Origin: Ignavibacteria bacterium
GTDB lineage: Bacteria; Bacteroidota; Ignavibacteria; Ignavibacteriales; SURF-24
Assembly: GCA_025612375.1 (NCBI GenBank)
Contig: JAAXKN010000008.1
Coordinates: 92,514 to 156,513 of the forward strand
DNA length: 64,000 bases
Direction: 5' to 3'
Position numbers and translations under genes: made by a program. The notes below the pieces were generated by a model that saw only the letters and a list, made by a program, of their open reading frames with translations, was not told where the DNA came from and made no database searches. Positions 1 to 10,300 of this stretch are shown one piece after another. Position 1 is the stretch's first letter, and every line of letters begins with the position of its first letter.

Positions 1-1
1 T

Positions 2-1204
2 CCACTCTTGGCTTCTTATCCTGTGCCTGTACCTTCTGCTCTTATGGCCTCTCTCCGCAGCTCTACGGAAGTGGTCCTGGAATGGGGCTCTGTATGGACT
101 TATGAAAAGGGATGCATTGTGGAAAGATCCATCAATGGCGGATCGTTTGAAAAGATTGCCGATCTGCCGGCATTTTCAACTGAGTACGTCGATTCCGGAC
201 TCGACACGACTAAAAACTACTCCTACAGGGTAAAGAGGTTTTCAGACATCTCAGAAAGCAAATATTCCAGAGTTGCAATGCTGCAGGCACCGCTTAAAGG
301 CGCATTAAGAATGAAACCGATTTCAAGCTCAACCTATAACACCGGGGTTTTCTCACACAACCAGAATTTTCTGGCCACATATTACAACAATAAATCCGGT
401 CAGATCGTTTTCTGGAAAGCGCCGCAGTATACAGTCGATAATTTTATCAGCTATACTGGGAAACCTATAAAAACGATGTCCTTCAGTCCCAACGACAAAC
501 TGCTTGCCTGCGGCAGCCCTGATGACTACACCGTCTATATCTACGACATGAACTCCAAGACACTTCATAATTCAATAAAAGGAATTACGGGCGGAATTAC
601 GTCAATCGGCTTCAGTCCGGATGGAAAATTCCTGGCCGTGGCATTACTGAGCCGTGATATTCTGATATATAACACAAGCTCCTGGACCCTTTCATATACT
701 CTGAGCCGGCATTCAAGCAACGTTAACGCGCTTTGCTTCAGTCCCGACGGTTTGCTCATGGCCAGCGGGAGCGCCGACGGAATGGTTATCCTCTGGAATA
801 CTTCCGACTGGACGGCCGTAAGGACATTTTCTACGGGTGAAAGTAACGTAAAGTGTCTTACATTCAGCCCCGACGGTCAGATAATTGCCGCCGCGGCAGG
901 AATGAACTACTACCAGTTTGAGACTTCTACGGGCAATAAGCTCAGAAGCATTTCTTCCGGCAGTAATGCAGCACTTACTGTTACATTCTCAAATGACGGG
1001 AAAAGATTTGCCGGAACCTGCGGCACGGGTGTGTCCATTTTCGATTCAAATTACCAGCTGATACCTCTGGATTTCGGGGGCGCTTCAACCTCAACGTATT
1101 CTTTCAAAAGCGTTCTGGCTGCCCCGGGTGACGGGCTTTTTATAACTCTGGGATATCCTGTTGTTCTCTGGGCACCGGGAAACTGGACGATAAGCTATCT
1201 GTAG
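2..1204 (+). CDS. WD40-repeat protein, 5' end outside the window
   Basis: The frame is open to the left edge, so the N terminus is missing. The first 90 or so visible residues look like a fibronectin type III domain (alternating beta strands, a Y-x-Y-R-V-K end). The rest is a WD40-like propeller with repeats of the form 'FSPDGK/FSPNDK ... LAxG/S ... I..W/Y', for example FSPDGKFLAVAL and FSPDGLLMASGSADG followed by ILWNTSDW. At least five blades are visible. FN3 plus propeller architecture suggests a scaffold or binding role, probably in the envelope or outside the cell, but no partner can be named. The gene converges on the GH13 gene with 29 bases between stop codons. The fold is clear; the function is unknown. 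Confidence 0.8.
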   Translation, partial: PLLASYPVPVPSALMASLRSSTEVVLEWGSVWTYEKGCIVERSINGGSFEKIADLPAFSTEYVDSGLDTTKNYSYRVKRFSDISESKYSRVAMLQAPLKGALRMKPISSSTYNTGVFSHNQNFLATYYNNKSGQIVFWKAPQYTVDNFISYTGKPIKTMSFSPNDKLLACGSPDDYTVYIYDMNSKTLHNSIKGITGGITSIGFSPDGKFLAVALLSRDILIYNTSSWTLSYTLSRHSSNVNALCFSPDGLLMASGSADGMVILWNTSDWTAVRTFSTGESNVKCLTFSPDGQIIAAAAGMNYYQFETSTGNKLRSISSGSNAALTVTFSNDGKRFAGTCGTGVSIFDSNYQLIPLDFGGASTSTYSFKSVLAAPGDGLFITLGYPVVLWAPGNWTISYL

Positions 1205-1233
1205 TCTTGCATCTGAAGTCTGGCAGCAGAAGC

Positions 1234-2706
1234 TTAGTAGCTGAATATGTGGCTCTGCCACGGATTTAAGTCTATAAATAATCCTGTGTGGAAGACCTCC
1301 TCGGCACTTCTCCAGTACTCCATGTCGTGCAGGAGGTCCGTAATCTCAAAGTGATCTTCGTAGCCTCTTACGTCCAGCTTTATTCTTGACTGGGAGTGGA
1401 ATTCAGAGAAGTTTATGACAACAAGGCGCTTTTCTTCCCCCATGGTCCACTGCCAGGCAAGTATATTCCTGCAGGTATCGTTCTCGCTCCAGGCCGGAAG
1501 CACATCCAGAAGCTTCCATTGGCCTTCCTGGAATATTTCTGACTTTGTAATTGTGAGGAGCTTATCGTAAAAGTCCACTATGCACTCTACCGGGCGCTCC
1601 TGTTGCTCGCGCCCTAGCTGGACCGGGAGTTTAATTCTTCTGCCTTCAAACTGGCCGTCAAAATAAAACCTCATTCCCTGAATTGTGCTTATAATTATGG
1701 CGGCTGCCTGAGCTTTGTGCTTGCCCATTACAGCGTAGGAACGTTCTTCATCGTGATTTTCAATAAACCTTACCGATTTTGCCTGGTAATCTGGTTCAGC
1801 CATAAGGTGCAGCTTTATCTCCGGCACATTTCCCGACAAAATGCGGTCTGTGAGCTTCTTATCGTAAGTATAATCAAAGCCCAGCTGCTGAAGCTCCCAT
1901 TCAAGATCCCAGTAGGCCTCAGCCATAAAGATGAAATCGGGGTACTTTTCCTTTACTTTTTCAATTGCATACTTCCAGAACTTCCGGGCAGGTTTTTGAA
2001 ACCCCATTTTACTCAGTGTGCCGCGCCAGGTATTATAGAAAACATTCTCCAGTGGGAGCATTGCCATGTCGCACCGGACGCCGTCGCACAGGCCGGCAAT
2101 TTTCAAGAGCCGTTCCGTCATAAATTCAACTGCCTCGGGACTGAAATAGTTGACCTGTGCCGTATCTTCCCATGCCGGGAAGAACGGGTCGCGCCCGTGT
2201 GCAAATATCCTGTCTTTCCCCTCGGGCTTAAAGTAGGTGTGGCTGTCGCGCCCGAAAATATCCTCGTCGGCCTGCAGGAAAATTTCCGGGTTCGTGTCCA
2301 GAAGGTGCGAATCTGCGCTGAAGTGGTTTGGAATAAAGTCCAGAAAGAGCTTTAAGCCCATATTGTTCAGCTTTTTCCTTAAATTTATGAGGGCGTCCTC
2401 ACGTCCAAGTTCAGGGCTTATGGTATAATCGTCAAGTGCATATGGCGAGCCTATGACGTCACTTTCTTTCCAGTTTCTGAGACCCTTGTCGTAGTTCCGG
2501 ATGAGAAAATCCTTAAAGCAGCACCTGGGGATTAACGAGGGGCAGGTTTTCCATACACCCATCAGCCATACTATGTCCATTCCCTTTTCGGAAAGGTTAC
2601 TCCACACCTCTTCGGGAATGCTCTCTAAGGGGGCTTTCCCTTCCTGGCCGTTAAACTTTTTAATCCAAACGCGAGTATTTATTTCGTAAAGTTTAGGATT
2701 ATGCAA
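1234..2706 (-). CDS. GH13 (alpha-amylase family) glycoside hydrolase
   Basis: A 490-residue TIM-barrel enzyme of glycoside hydrolase family 13. The conserved regions are visible: region I DFIPNH (123-128), region II GVRCDMA with the nucleophile Asp213, region III FMAEAYW with the acid/base Glu263, and region IV FIENHD with Asp319. It should therefore be active on alpha-glucans or alpha-glucosides. There is no signal peptide, so it is probably cytoplasmic and may handle glycogen or maltodextrin. The start is a TTG at 2706 preceded by GAGAGGAAT; no ATG lies upstream of the typical family opening LYEINTRVW, so a non-ATG start is needed. The exact substrate cannot be read from the sequence. Confidence 0.9.
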   Translation of the reverse strand: MHNPKLYEINTRVWIKKFNGQEGKAPLESIPEEVWSNLSEKGMDIVWLMGVWKTCPSLIPRCCFKDFLIRNYDKGLRNWKESDVIGSPYALDDYTISPELGREDALINLRKKLNNMGLKLFLDFIPNHFSADSHLLDTNPEIFLQADEDIFGRDSHTYFKPEGKDRIFAHGRDPFFPAWEDTAQVNYFSPEAVEFMTERLLKIAGLCDGVRCDMAMLPLENVFYNTWRGTLSKMGFQKPARKFWKYAIEKVKEKYPDFIFMAEAYWDLEWELQQLGFDYTYDKKLTDRILSGNVPEIKLHLMAEPDYQAKSVRFIENHDEERSYAVMGKHKAQAAAIIISTIQGMRFYFDGQFEGRRIKLPVQLGREQQERPVECIVDFYDKLLTITKSEIFQEGQWKLLDVLPAWSENDTCRNILAWQWTMGEEKRLVVINFSEFHSQSRIKLDVRGYEDHFEITDLLHDMEYWRSAEEVFHTGLFIDLNPWQSHIFSY

Positions 2707-2792
2707 ATCTCTTGTATTCCTCTCAATTAAGTAATCTGACTTTAAGAAAAGCCCGATTATTCACGCTATCGGTCTAAAACACTCTGCCTTAG

Positions 2793-4769
2793 TTATGTGC
2801 TTTCTTTCTGAATCAGCTTTTTTTCTTCAAGCAGGTAATTCCTGGCTTTCATCAGGCGCAGAATTTCATTTTCATCGGCAGAGTTCTTAATGTTATTATA
2901 ATTTATTTTAAGTTCTTTATCTATCCTGAAAAGACGGAACTGTTTTATAGTATCCCTGGCGTAACGTATGAGGTTCTGGCTTTCATCGTCCCCAGGGTTG
3001 ATTTCCTCCCAGGTTCTGCTTATAGAATGCTTTTCCATGGACATATTAATTACGAACTGTTTTGTCTTCTCGTCCTCAATCTTGTCAATCAGGGCGCCCG
3101 GAAGTACATCCTCACCGCTCTGGAAGGTGTCGTAGACCAGCTCTGCCAGGTATTGCGACATTGGTTCGGTAAAATCTTCAGGTGTAAGATGGTTAAAAAT
3201 ATACTTAATTATCTTCTTTTCTCCCTCAAACAATAGCCCTATGATCTCTTTTTCCACGGGTGAGGCCTCGGGAGCTGCCGGTTCCTGCTTTTTCCTTAGG
3301 GCCTCCGGCAGGCTGCTCTGAGGGAAATTATCCGCGGGAGAGTAATCATCCTGGGAAAACTCACCCTGTGAAAAATAACTCTCGGGAAAACTCTCCTGCG
3401 TGGAATTATTATGCTGAAAACTATCCTGCGGAGCCTGCCTTGAGGCCTGATGAACTCTTGAAGGCGAGGAAGAGCTTTTTTTCAGCTTTTCCAGCTCTGA
3501 TTCCAGGAGTTTTTCACGCAGGTTGAATTTCTTTGCTATGGATTTAATAAGGAGGTTTCTCTTCAGCTCGTCGTTGACGTAAGAAGCCGACTGAACGAGC
3601 TCCCGGAGGGCTTTTGTCTGCTCTTCGGGATCATTGAACATCCCTTTTTTTTCATACTGAAGAGTCTGGTACTCAAGAAAGTTCAGCGCTCTTTTCATTT
3701 GCTCTTCAAAAGCCTGACGCCCCATATTGTGAATATAGGAATCGGGATCCTCTCCGTCGGGAAGCTCGGCTATTTTGACCTCAAAATTCTGTTTTAGCAG
3801 GATTTCAATACTTCTAAGGGAGGCCTTTACGCCTGCGGGATCCGAGTCGTAGAAAACAACGATGTTTTTCGTGTAGCGTGAGAGCATCTGTGCCTGCTCT
3901 TCTGTAAGGGCCGTGCCGCAGGAAGCCACAACGTTTTTAACCCCGTGCTGGAAAAGGGAGATCAAATCCAGGTAGCCTTCCACCAGGATTGCCTTGTCGA
4001 GCTTTCTAATCTCGTCTTTGGAATGATAGAGCCCGTAGAGCGTTTTCCTCTTAAAATAAACGGGGGATTCAGGAGAATTGAGGTATTTGGCCAGGTTGGG
4101 GTTTTTCTCCATAATGCGCCCGCCGAATGCTATTACGCGCCCGTTGGGAGAAAATATCGGGAATATTATTCTGTCACGGAACTTATCGTAATAGTTGCTC
4201 CCGTCTTTTTTATCTATAAGTCCCAGCTGCTGCGCTTTTTCCAGCTCAACATTATTGCTCTTTGCATGCCTAAGGAATCCGTCCCATTCTGGCAGGGCGT
4301 AACCGAGGCCGAAGGCACGCTGAGTCTGTAAATTTATCTTTCTTCCCGCAAAGTACTTCCTTGCGGCTTCACCCAGAGGGCTATGAAGGAGGTTACCGGA
4401 GAAAAACTTTGCCGCCAGGGTGTTGATGTCATAAAGCACCTCCATTTCCGATTGCTTTTCGGTATGGACATTTTCATTGGTATCGAGTATAATTCCTGAG
4501 CGTTTGGCAATCTCCTGCACGGCTTCGACGAAGGAGATGCTTTCATAATCCATGAGGAACTTAAATACGTTGCCGCCGGCATGGCACCCGAAACAGTGGT
4601 ATATCTGCTTTTCGCTGCTGACAATAAAGGACGGGGTTTTTTCCTGATGAAAAGGGCAGAGGCCCAGATAGTTTTTACCCCTCTTCTTTAACTGAACAAA
4701 TTCTGAAATTACGTCTACTATGCTTATAGAGGAACGGACTTCCTCTATCTTGTGCTCTGGAATTATCAT
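2793..4769 (-). CDS. dnaG: DNA primase
   Basis: DnaG makes the RNA primers for chromosome replication. At 658 residues it is slightly longer than the usual 580-620. The N-terminal CHC2 zinc-binding domain is intact (Cys38, His41, Cys59, Cys62). The catalytic core and Toprim domain follow, with the AILVEGYLD motif carrying the metal-binding Glu and the VVFYDSDPAG motif carrying the Asp pair. A low-complexity linker rich in Ser, Gln, Phe and Pro (about residues 430-490) joins the core to the C-terminal helicase-binding domain; this accounts for the extra length. It starts with ATG at 4769 and stands alone, downstream of the divergent methyltransferase-like gene. Confidence 0.97.
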   Translation of the reverse strand: MIIPEHKIEEVRSSISIVDVISEFVQLKKRGKNYLGLCPFHQEKTPSFIVSSEKQIYHCFGCHAGGNVFKFLMDYESISFVEAVQEIAKRSGIILDTNENVHTEKQSEMEVLYDINTLAAKFFSGNLLHSPLGEAARKYFAGRKINLQTQRAFGLGYALPEWDGFLRHAKSNNVELEKAQQLGLIDKKDGSNYYDKFRDRIIFPIFSPNGRVIAFGGRIMEKNPNLAKYLNSPESPVYFKRKTLYGLYHSKDEIRKLDKAILVEGYLDLISLFQHGVKNVVASCGTALTEEQAQMLSRYTKNIVVFYDSDPAGVKASLRSIEILLKQNFEVKIAELPDGEDPDSYIHNMGRQAFEEQMKRALNFLEYQTLQYEKKGMFNDPEEQTKALRELVQSASYVNDELKRNLLIKSIAKKFNLREKLLESELEKLKKSSSSPSRVHQASRQAPQDSFQHNNSTQESFPESYFSQGEFSQDDYSPADNFPQSSLPEALRKKQEPAAPEASPVEKEIIGLLFEGEKKIIKYIFNHLTPEDFTEPMSQYLAELVYDTFQSGEDVLPGALIDKIEDEKTKQFVINMSMEKHSISRTWEEINPGDDESQNLIRYARDTIKQFRLFRIDKELKINYNNIKNSADENEILRLMKARNYLLEEKKLIQKEST

Positions 4770-5004
4770 AAAATTAAATTAGGTTTCATGGCTTTTTGTG
4801 TCGTAGCATGCGGCAAACTATTAATAACGTTCCATAGTAAAATAATCTAATCGACGCTTACAATCCATAAATTAATGAAATAAAAATGTGCGCGAATCCA
4901 CCCCGGGCTCCATTGAGAAGCTTATATGCGTTTGGCTAATTGACTGCTCTTCATTATATTCAGGTTTGATTTTATGATGTATTAATATCTTAAGAGATAG
5001 ACGG

Positions 5005-5592
5005 ATGGATCCAATAAATATACTCCTGGGACTGAATTTAATTGCCACTTTAGGGGCAAATATGGGCGGGGCAAAAAAAGGCTTCAGAAGCGCCATTACG
5101 GTTGTAAAGGAACGCCCGAAGACATTCCTTCAGAACTTGCCTCCGAACGTTTCGCTCATTGTGCTCGTCTTTACAATCGTCTCAATTTTTCAGATCGGAA
5201 CGCTTTCTTACGGAAAGTACCCCACGCTTAACTCGCTTCGCCTTTTCGGCCTGTTTTTTAACGTGGCATTCTCATGGTTCCAGGTATGGGCTTATAAGTC
5301 GATGGGTGAAAGCTATTCACAGGATATTTTAATTACTAAAAATCATGAGCTCGTAACCAAAGGCCCTTTTAAGGTTGTAAGACACCCGCAGTATCTGGGA
5401 CAGATACTTACGGACCTGGGGGCAGCCCTTGCACTTCTGAGCTATATTGTTCTGCCGCTGGTGCTTTTTCTGGAGGTCCCCCTTCTTATACTAAGGGCAA
5501 GAGAAGAAGACAGGCTGCTTGCTAAACACTTTAAGGAAAAATATGATGACTACAGAAAAAAGACAGGATTTCTGCTTCCTTTTATTGGATAA
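5005..5592 (+). CDS. isoprenylcysteine carboxyl methyltransferase (ICMT)-like membrane protein
   Basis: A 195-residue polytopic membrane protein with four or five hydrophobic segments. The C-terminal half carries the signature of the ICMT/PEMT fold, GPFKVVRHPQYLGQI, followed by a charged tail (EEDRLLAKHF...YDDYRKKTGF). In this family that region binds S-adenosylmethionine near the membrane surface. Bacterial members are known as methyltransferases or NnrU-like proteins, but their substrates are mostly unknown. The gene starts at ATG 5005 and lies 18 bases before the amidase gene, so the two are probably co-transcribed. A link to envelope biogenesis is only suggested by that neighbour. Confidence 0.85.
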   Translation: MDPINILLGLNLIATLGANMGGAKKGFRSAITVVKERPKTFLQNLPPNVSLIVLVFTIVSIFQIGTLSYGKYPTLNSLRLFGLFFNVAFSWFQVWAYKSMGESYSQDILITKNHELVTKGPFKVVRHPQYLGQILTDLGAALALLSYIVLPLVLFLEVPLLILRAREEDRLLAKHFKEKYDDYRKKTGFLLPFIG

Positions 5593-5610
5593 AATGAGGA
5601 ATACGTACCG

Positions 5611-7302
5611 ATGAGAATGAGGCTTTTGTTATTTTCTATCCTTATTGCTGCCCAGAGCATACTCGCGCAGGGAAGTATTACCTTCAGTTCCCGCCAGGGA
5701 CAGGTAAAAGACCTTAAATCAATTAATAAAAAAGGCGTTGAATTTATTTCTGTCCGTGATCTTGCCTCGGCACTTAAAGCCACGGTTTTCTTTAATCCCT
5801 CAAACGGAAAAATTGAAGTCGGGTTCGGCAGCTCTACACTAAAACTGACCTCCGGCAGCAAGTTCATTGTGCTGATTAATAAATCAGACGGCAGCCAGGA
5901 AGTAAAACAGATCCCTCTTCCCGTCATTCAGGAAAATAACGACTTGTTCGTTCCCTTTGAATTCTGCAGCGCTATCTTCTCATCTGCAAGCAAGGACAAT
6001 CTGACCTTCAATACAAAGCTTAGTGAAATTACCGAGGGGAGTAAGGGGTCTGAGTACAAAGAAACAGAAAAACCTCTTCTTGTAAAAAACGAGAATGAAA
6101 AGAAGGAAGAGATTAAAAAAGAAGAAACTAAAAAAGAAACGCCTGAAAAGAAGTCTGAGACTGAAAAGAAAACCAAAACTGAAAAGAAAACTGAGACTGA
6201 AAAGAAGACTGAAACAGAAAGTTTAGATTCAAAATACGATATTCAGATGGTCTCTATAGAGACTAAATCAAACGGAACTTTAATAAATATAAAATCGAAG
6301 AAAAAGATCGGACGCTACAGCAGCACAATAAAAGACGGCACGTTGTATCTGAATATACTTGGCTTGAGCGCCGATGAAAATAAAATTGAAAGCCTGAAAC
6401 CGGAAGGGCTCGTAAAAAAGATCAATGTAAAAAAAGTCGGATCAAACACACAGATGGAGTTCTCTTTAGCCGACGGGTATTCAAAGTCGGAAACATTCCC
6501 CGGTGAGAACGGCCAGGCACTCCTTATTACAATTCACAACAAACTTCTCTCCAAAATGTCTTCCACGCAGGAAAAGCAGAAGGAGAGATGGACTCTTAAC
6601 ACTGTTGTAATTGATGCCGGCCACGGCGGAAAAGATCCCGGTACAATTGGCGTTGACGGCGTAAAGGAAAAGGAGATCAATCTTGCAATTGCACTCAGGC
6701 TCGGGAAAATGATCCAGGAGAACATGGAAGACGTTAAGGTGGTCTATACACGCTCGAAGGATAACTTTGTTGAGCTTTACAAGCGCGGTAAAATAGCAAA
6801 CGAGAATAACGGAAACCTTTTTATCTCAATCCACTGCAATGCCACGCCTCAGAAACCTTCAGGCGCAAACGGCTTTGAGATTTACCTTTTAAGACCCGGA
6901 AGAACAAAAGAGGCCATATCGATAGCCGAAAGGGAAAACAGCGTAATTCAGTATGAGGACAACCGCTCGCACTACCAGAAACTGACGGACGAGAACTTTA
7001 TACTTGTTACAATGGCTCACTCCTCGTATATGCGCTATTCAGAACAGTTCTCGGATATGTTAAATAAACAGTTTAACCATGACCTTGAAGTCTCATCCAA
7101 CGGCGTCAAGCAGGCGGGCTTCTACGTGCTTGTTGGGGCATCCATGCCGAGCGTTCTGGTGGAGACGGGATTTCTTTCAAACAGAAAAGACGCCTCATAC
7201 TTAAAGAGCAAACAGGGGCAGGGCAATATTGCTGAATCGATCTTTAAGGCCATAAAATCTTTTAAGTCGGAATACGACAAGGTAATTCAGGCGGGATTGT
7301 AA
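5611..7302 (+). CDS. N-acetylmuramoyl-L-alanine amidase with AMIN domain
   Basis: A 563-residue periplasmic amidase that cleaves the bond between MurNAc and the stem peptide, as in AmiC-type cell separation enzymes. A signal peptide (LLLFSILIAAQSILAQ) is followed by a copper-amine-oxidase-like N-terminal domain, a highly charged Lys/Glu/Thr linker (about residues 155-205, encoded by near-tandem repeats at 6110-6220), an AMIN-type domain and the Amidase_3 catalytic domain. Zinc-site motifs are visible: VVIDAGHGG near 331, a Glu in KEKEINLA, SIHCNA near 409, and the catalytic Glu in VLVETGFLSN. It follows the ICMT-like gene closely. The catalytic assignment is secure; the precise paralogue (AmiA, B or C) is not. 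Confidence 0.94.
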   Translation: MRMRLLLFSILIAAQSILAQGSITFSSRQGQVKDLKSINKKGVEFISVRDLASALKATVFFNPSNGKIEVGFGSSTLKLTSGSKFIVLINKSDGSQEVKQIPLPVIQENNDLFVPFEFCSAIFSSASKDNLTFNTKLSEITEGSKGSEYKETEKPLLVKNENEKKEEIKKEETKKETPEKKSETEKKTKTEKKTETEKKTETESLDSKYDIQMVSIETKSNGTLINIKSKKKIGRYSSTIKDGTLYLNILGLSADENKIESLKPEGLVKKINVKKVGSNTQMEFSLADGYSKSETFPGENGQALLITIHNKLLSKMSSTQEKQKERWTLNTVVIDAGHGGKDPGTIGVDGVKEKEINLAIALRLGKMIQENMEDVKVVYTRSKDNFVELYKRGKIANENNGNLFISIHCNATPQKPSGANGFEIYLLRPGRTKEAISIAERENSVIQYEDNRSHYQKLTDENFILVTMAHSSYMRYSEQFSDMLNKQFNHDLEVSSNGVKQAGFYVLVGASMPSVLVETGFLSNRKDASYLKSKQGQGNIAESIFKAIKSFKSEYDKVIQAGL

Positions 7303-7315
7303 GGGATTAAAAAGA

Positions 7316-7350
7316 AAAAGGGACAGAAGTTTTTAATTCCTCTGCCCCTT
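7316..7350 (-). terminator. hairpin terminator between convergent amidase and carB genes
   Basis: An inverted repeat (AAGGGGCAGA paired with TCTGTCCCTT read on the minus strand, one mismatch) is followed on the minus strand by TTTCTTTTTAA. It lies 24 bases past the carB stop and 14 bases past the amidase stop. The U-rich tail fits termination of carAB best; it may also work for the amidase gene. Confidence 0.75.
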
Positions 7351-7373
7351 ATTCCGTTTCATTTATTTATTTT

Positions 7374-10300
7374 TCAGTTGTATTCGTCCCAGCTCTTTAT
7401 TTCAAGGGTTGCCGGGGAGTACATTCTTAGAGATTTAATGTAGCGCTTTGCAAACTGCGTGTTTGTTATAAGCGGTACATTCATATCAACAGCTTTCCTT
7501 CTTATGACGTAATCGCTGTCAAGCTCGTTTTTCTCATTTGTCTTCGGGATATTTATAACTAGGTCTATCTTGCCTTCTGAAAGGTAGGTGACAATATTCG
7601 GTTCAACGTTGTCATAAGGCCTGTATAACACTTCGGCCTCCATGCCGTTTTCCTTCAGGAAGTCAGCCGTACCTTTTGTTGCATAGAATTTTAGGCCGCG
7701 TTCATGGAGCATCTTTATGCTGTCAAGAAGTTCAGCCTTATCCTTTAAGGTTCCGGTTGAAAGCATTACGGCTTTCTTCGGCTCGCGGTGCCCGGTGGAA
7801 AGTGAGCTCTTTAAGAAGGCTTCGTTAAAGTCGTCTCCCAGGCAGGCAACTTCTCCTGTCGAGGACATTTCAACGCCTAAGACCGGATCCGAGCCTTTAA
7901 GACGCGTAAATGAGAACTGCGAGGCCTTAACACCCACGTAATCCAGATCGAAGGACGAGCGGTCAATTCTGTTGACCCTTTCGCCCATAATGAGCTTTGT
8001 GGCAATATCTATAAAGTTTATTTTCAGCACTTTGGATACAAAGGGGAAGCTTCTGGATGCCCTCAGGTTGCATTCAATAACCTTTACGTCGTTATCCTTT
8101 GCTATGAACTGAATGTTGAACGGTCCCGTTATCTCAAGCGCCTCGGCAATCTGTTTTGTAATTATCTTTACGCGGCGCATCGTTTCAAGGTAAGTCCTCT
8201 GCGGCGGAAGCACCAGTGTGGCGTCCCCGGAGTGCACACCGGCATTCTCCACGTGCTCTGAAATTGCGTAGCAGAAAACTTCTCCCTGGTCGGCAACGGC
8301 ATCGGCTTCAATTTCACGAGCGCCTGTGATGAATTTGCTTATTACAACAGGGTGCTCTTTGCTGATCTCGGAAGCCTTGTCGAGATAGAACTCAAGCTCA
8401 TCTTCATCAAGCACTATACTCATTGCAGCGCCGCTTAAGACGTAGCTGGGCCTGATGAGTACAGGGTATTCTACTCTTGAGGCAAATTCCTTTGCTTCCT
8501 TAAGGTCTGTAAGCTCACTCCACTGCGGCTGATCCACTTTAAGTTCATCCAGTATCTGCGAGAACTTATGCCTGTTCTCGGCGTTATCGATCTGGCTTGG
8601 GGAAGTGCCAAGAATCTTAACTCCCGTTTCGTGCAGTTTTACTGCAAGGTTATTTGGAATCTGGCCTCCCATGGAGACGATGATGCCATCAGGATTTTCC
8701 TTTTCATATATATCGAGCACGCGTTCAAAGGTAAGCTCTTCAAAATAAAGCTTGTCGCAGATGTCATAATCCGTGCTTACAGTCTCGGGATTGCAGTTTA
8801 TCATAATTGTGCGGTAGTCGAGCTTGTTTAATGTCTGTACCGAGTTGACGCAGCACCAGTCGAACTCAACCGAGGAGCCGATTCTGTAGGCTCCGCTTCC
8901 AAGGACAACGATCTGTTCTTTCTCACCCGTTTTAATGTCATCTTCCTGACCGTTATAAGTCATATAAAGGTAGTTTGTCTTTGCCGGGTATTCTGCTGCA
9001 AGAGTGTCAATCTGTTTTACAACAGGAATAATGTTAAGGTCTTTTCTTTTCTTGCGCACAGAAAGCTCTTCTTCTTTCAATATAAGAGCAATCTGCTTGT
9101 CAGAGAAGCCTTTCTGCTTGGCATCCCTTAAAAGGTCTCCGGAAACTTTTGAAAGCTTTTTCTTTGAGAGTTCCTTTTCAACCTCCACAATGTTCTTCAT
9201 CTTGTAGAGGAACCACGGGGTGATCTTTGAAAGCTCATGAATTTTTTCTACAGAATATCCTTCCTGCAGTGCCCGTGCAATTGCAAACATTCTTTTATCT
9301 GTCGGAGCTTCAATTGCCTTATCCAGGTCGCCTAATTCAATTTCGTTGCATACAAAGCCGTTCATACCCACGTCCAGCATGCGTATGGCTTTCTGAAGCA
9401 CCTCTTCAAAGCTGCGCCCGATGGACATTACCTCACCCACAGACTTCATTTCGCTTCCTAAAAGTGTAGACACCTGGCTGAACTTCTGAAGGTCCCACCT
9501 CGGGAATTTAAGCGTAATATAGTCCAGGGCCGGTTCAAAGCATGCGCTTGTTTCCTGTGTAATAATATTTTCAACCTCATTAAGCGCGTAGCCCAATGCA
9601 AGCTTTGTTGCAATGAATGCCAGGGGGTATCCCGTTGCCTTGCTGGCCAGGGCGCTTGAGCGGCTGAGGCGGGCATTTACTTCAATAATTCTGTAGTCAT
9701 CCGAATTGGGATCAAGCGCGTACTGTATGTTGCATTCGCCGATAATTCCAAGGTGGCGTATGAGCTTAATTCCGATTGAGCGGAGCTTGAAGTTCTCCTT
9801 GGCCGAAAGCGTCTGAACGGGAGCAACAACAATGCTGTCTCCGGTGTGAATACCCATCGGGTCGACGTTTTCCATGGAGCAGATTGTAATACAGTTGTTG
9901 TAGCGGTCGCGTACAATCTCGTATTCAACTTCCTTCCAGCCGTAGAGGGATTCTTCTAAAAGTATCTGGTTTGTGAATGAAAAAGCCCTTTTTGCTTTCT
10001 CGGCCAGTTCCTCTTTATTTTTTACTATGCCTGAACCCAGCCCGCCAAGAGCGTAAGCGATTCTGACCATCAAGGGGTATCCGATCTCCTCAGCAGCGGT
10101 AAAAGTCTCCTCATATGAATTTACGGTGCGGCTTTTGGCTACCTTAAGGCCAATTTCAGTTACCTTGTTTGCAAAGAGCAGGCGGTCTTCTGTATTTTTT
10201 ATCGCCTCTACCTGGGTTCCCAGTACCTTCACGTTATACTTATCCAGTATCCCTTTTTCATAAAGTTCCACGCCCACGTTTAAGGCCGTCTGCCCTCCGA

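Noticed and set aside
1717..2355. 212-codon open frame antisense to the GH13 gene
   Set aside because: It is the shadow of a gene whose four catalytic regions are all on the other strand.
9227..9928. Several frames of 72-83 codons within carB
   Set aside because: All are shadows of a complete, well conserved carB.
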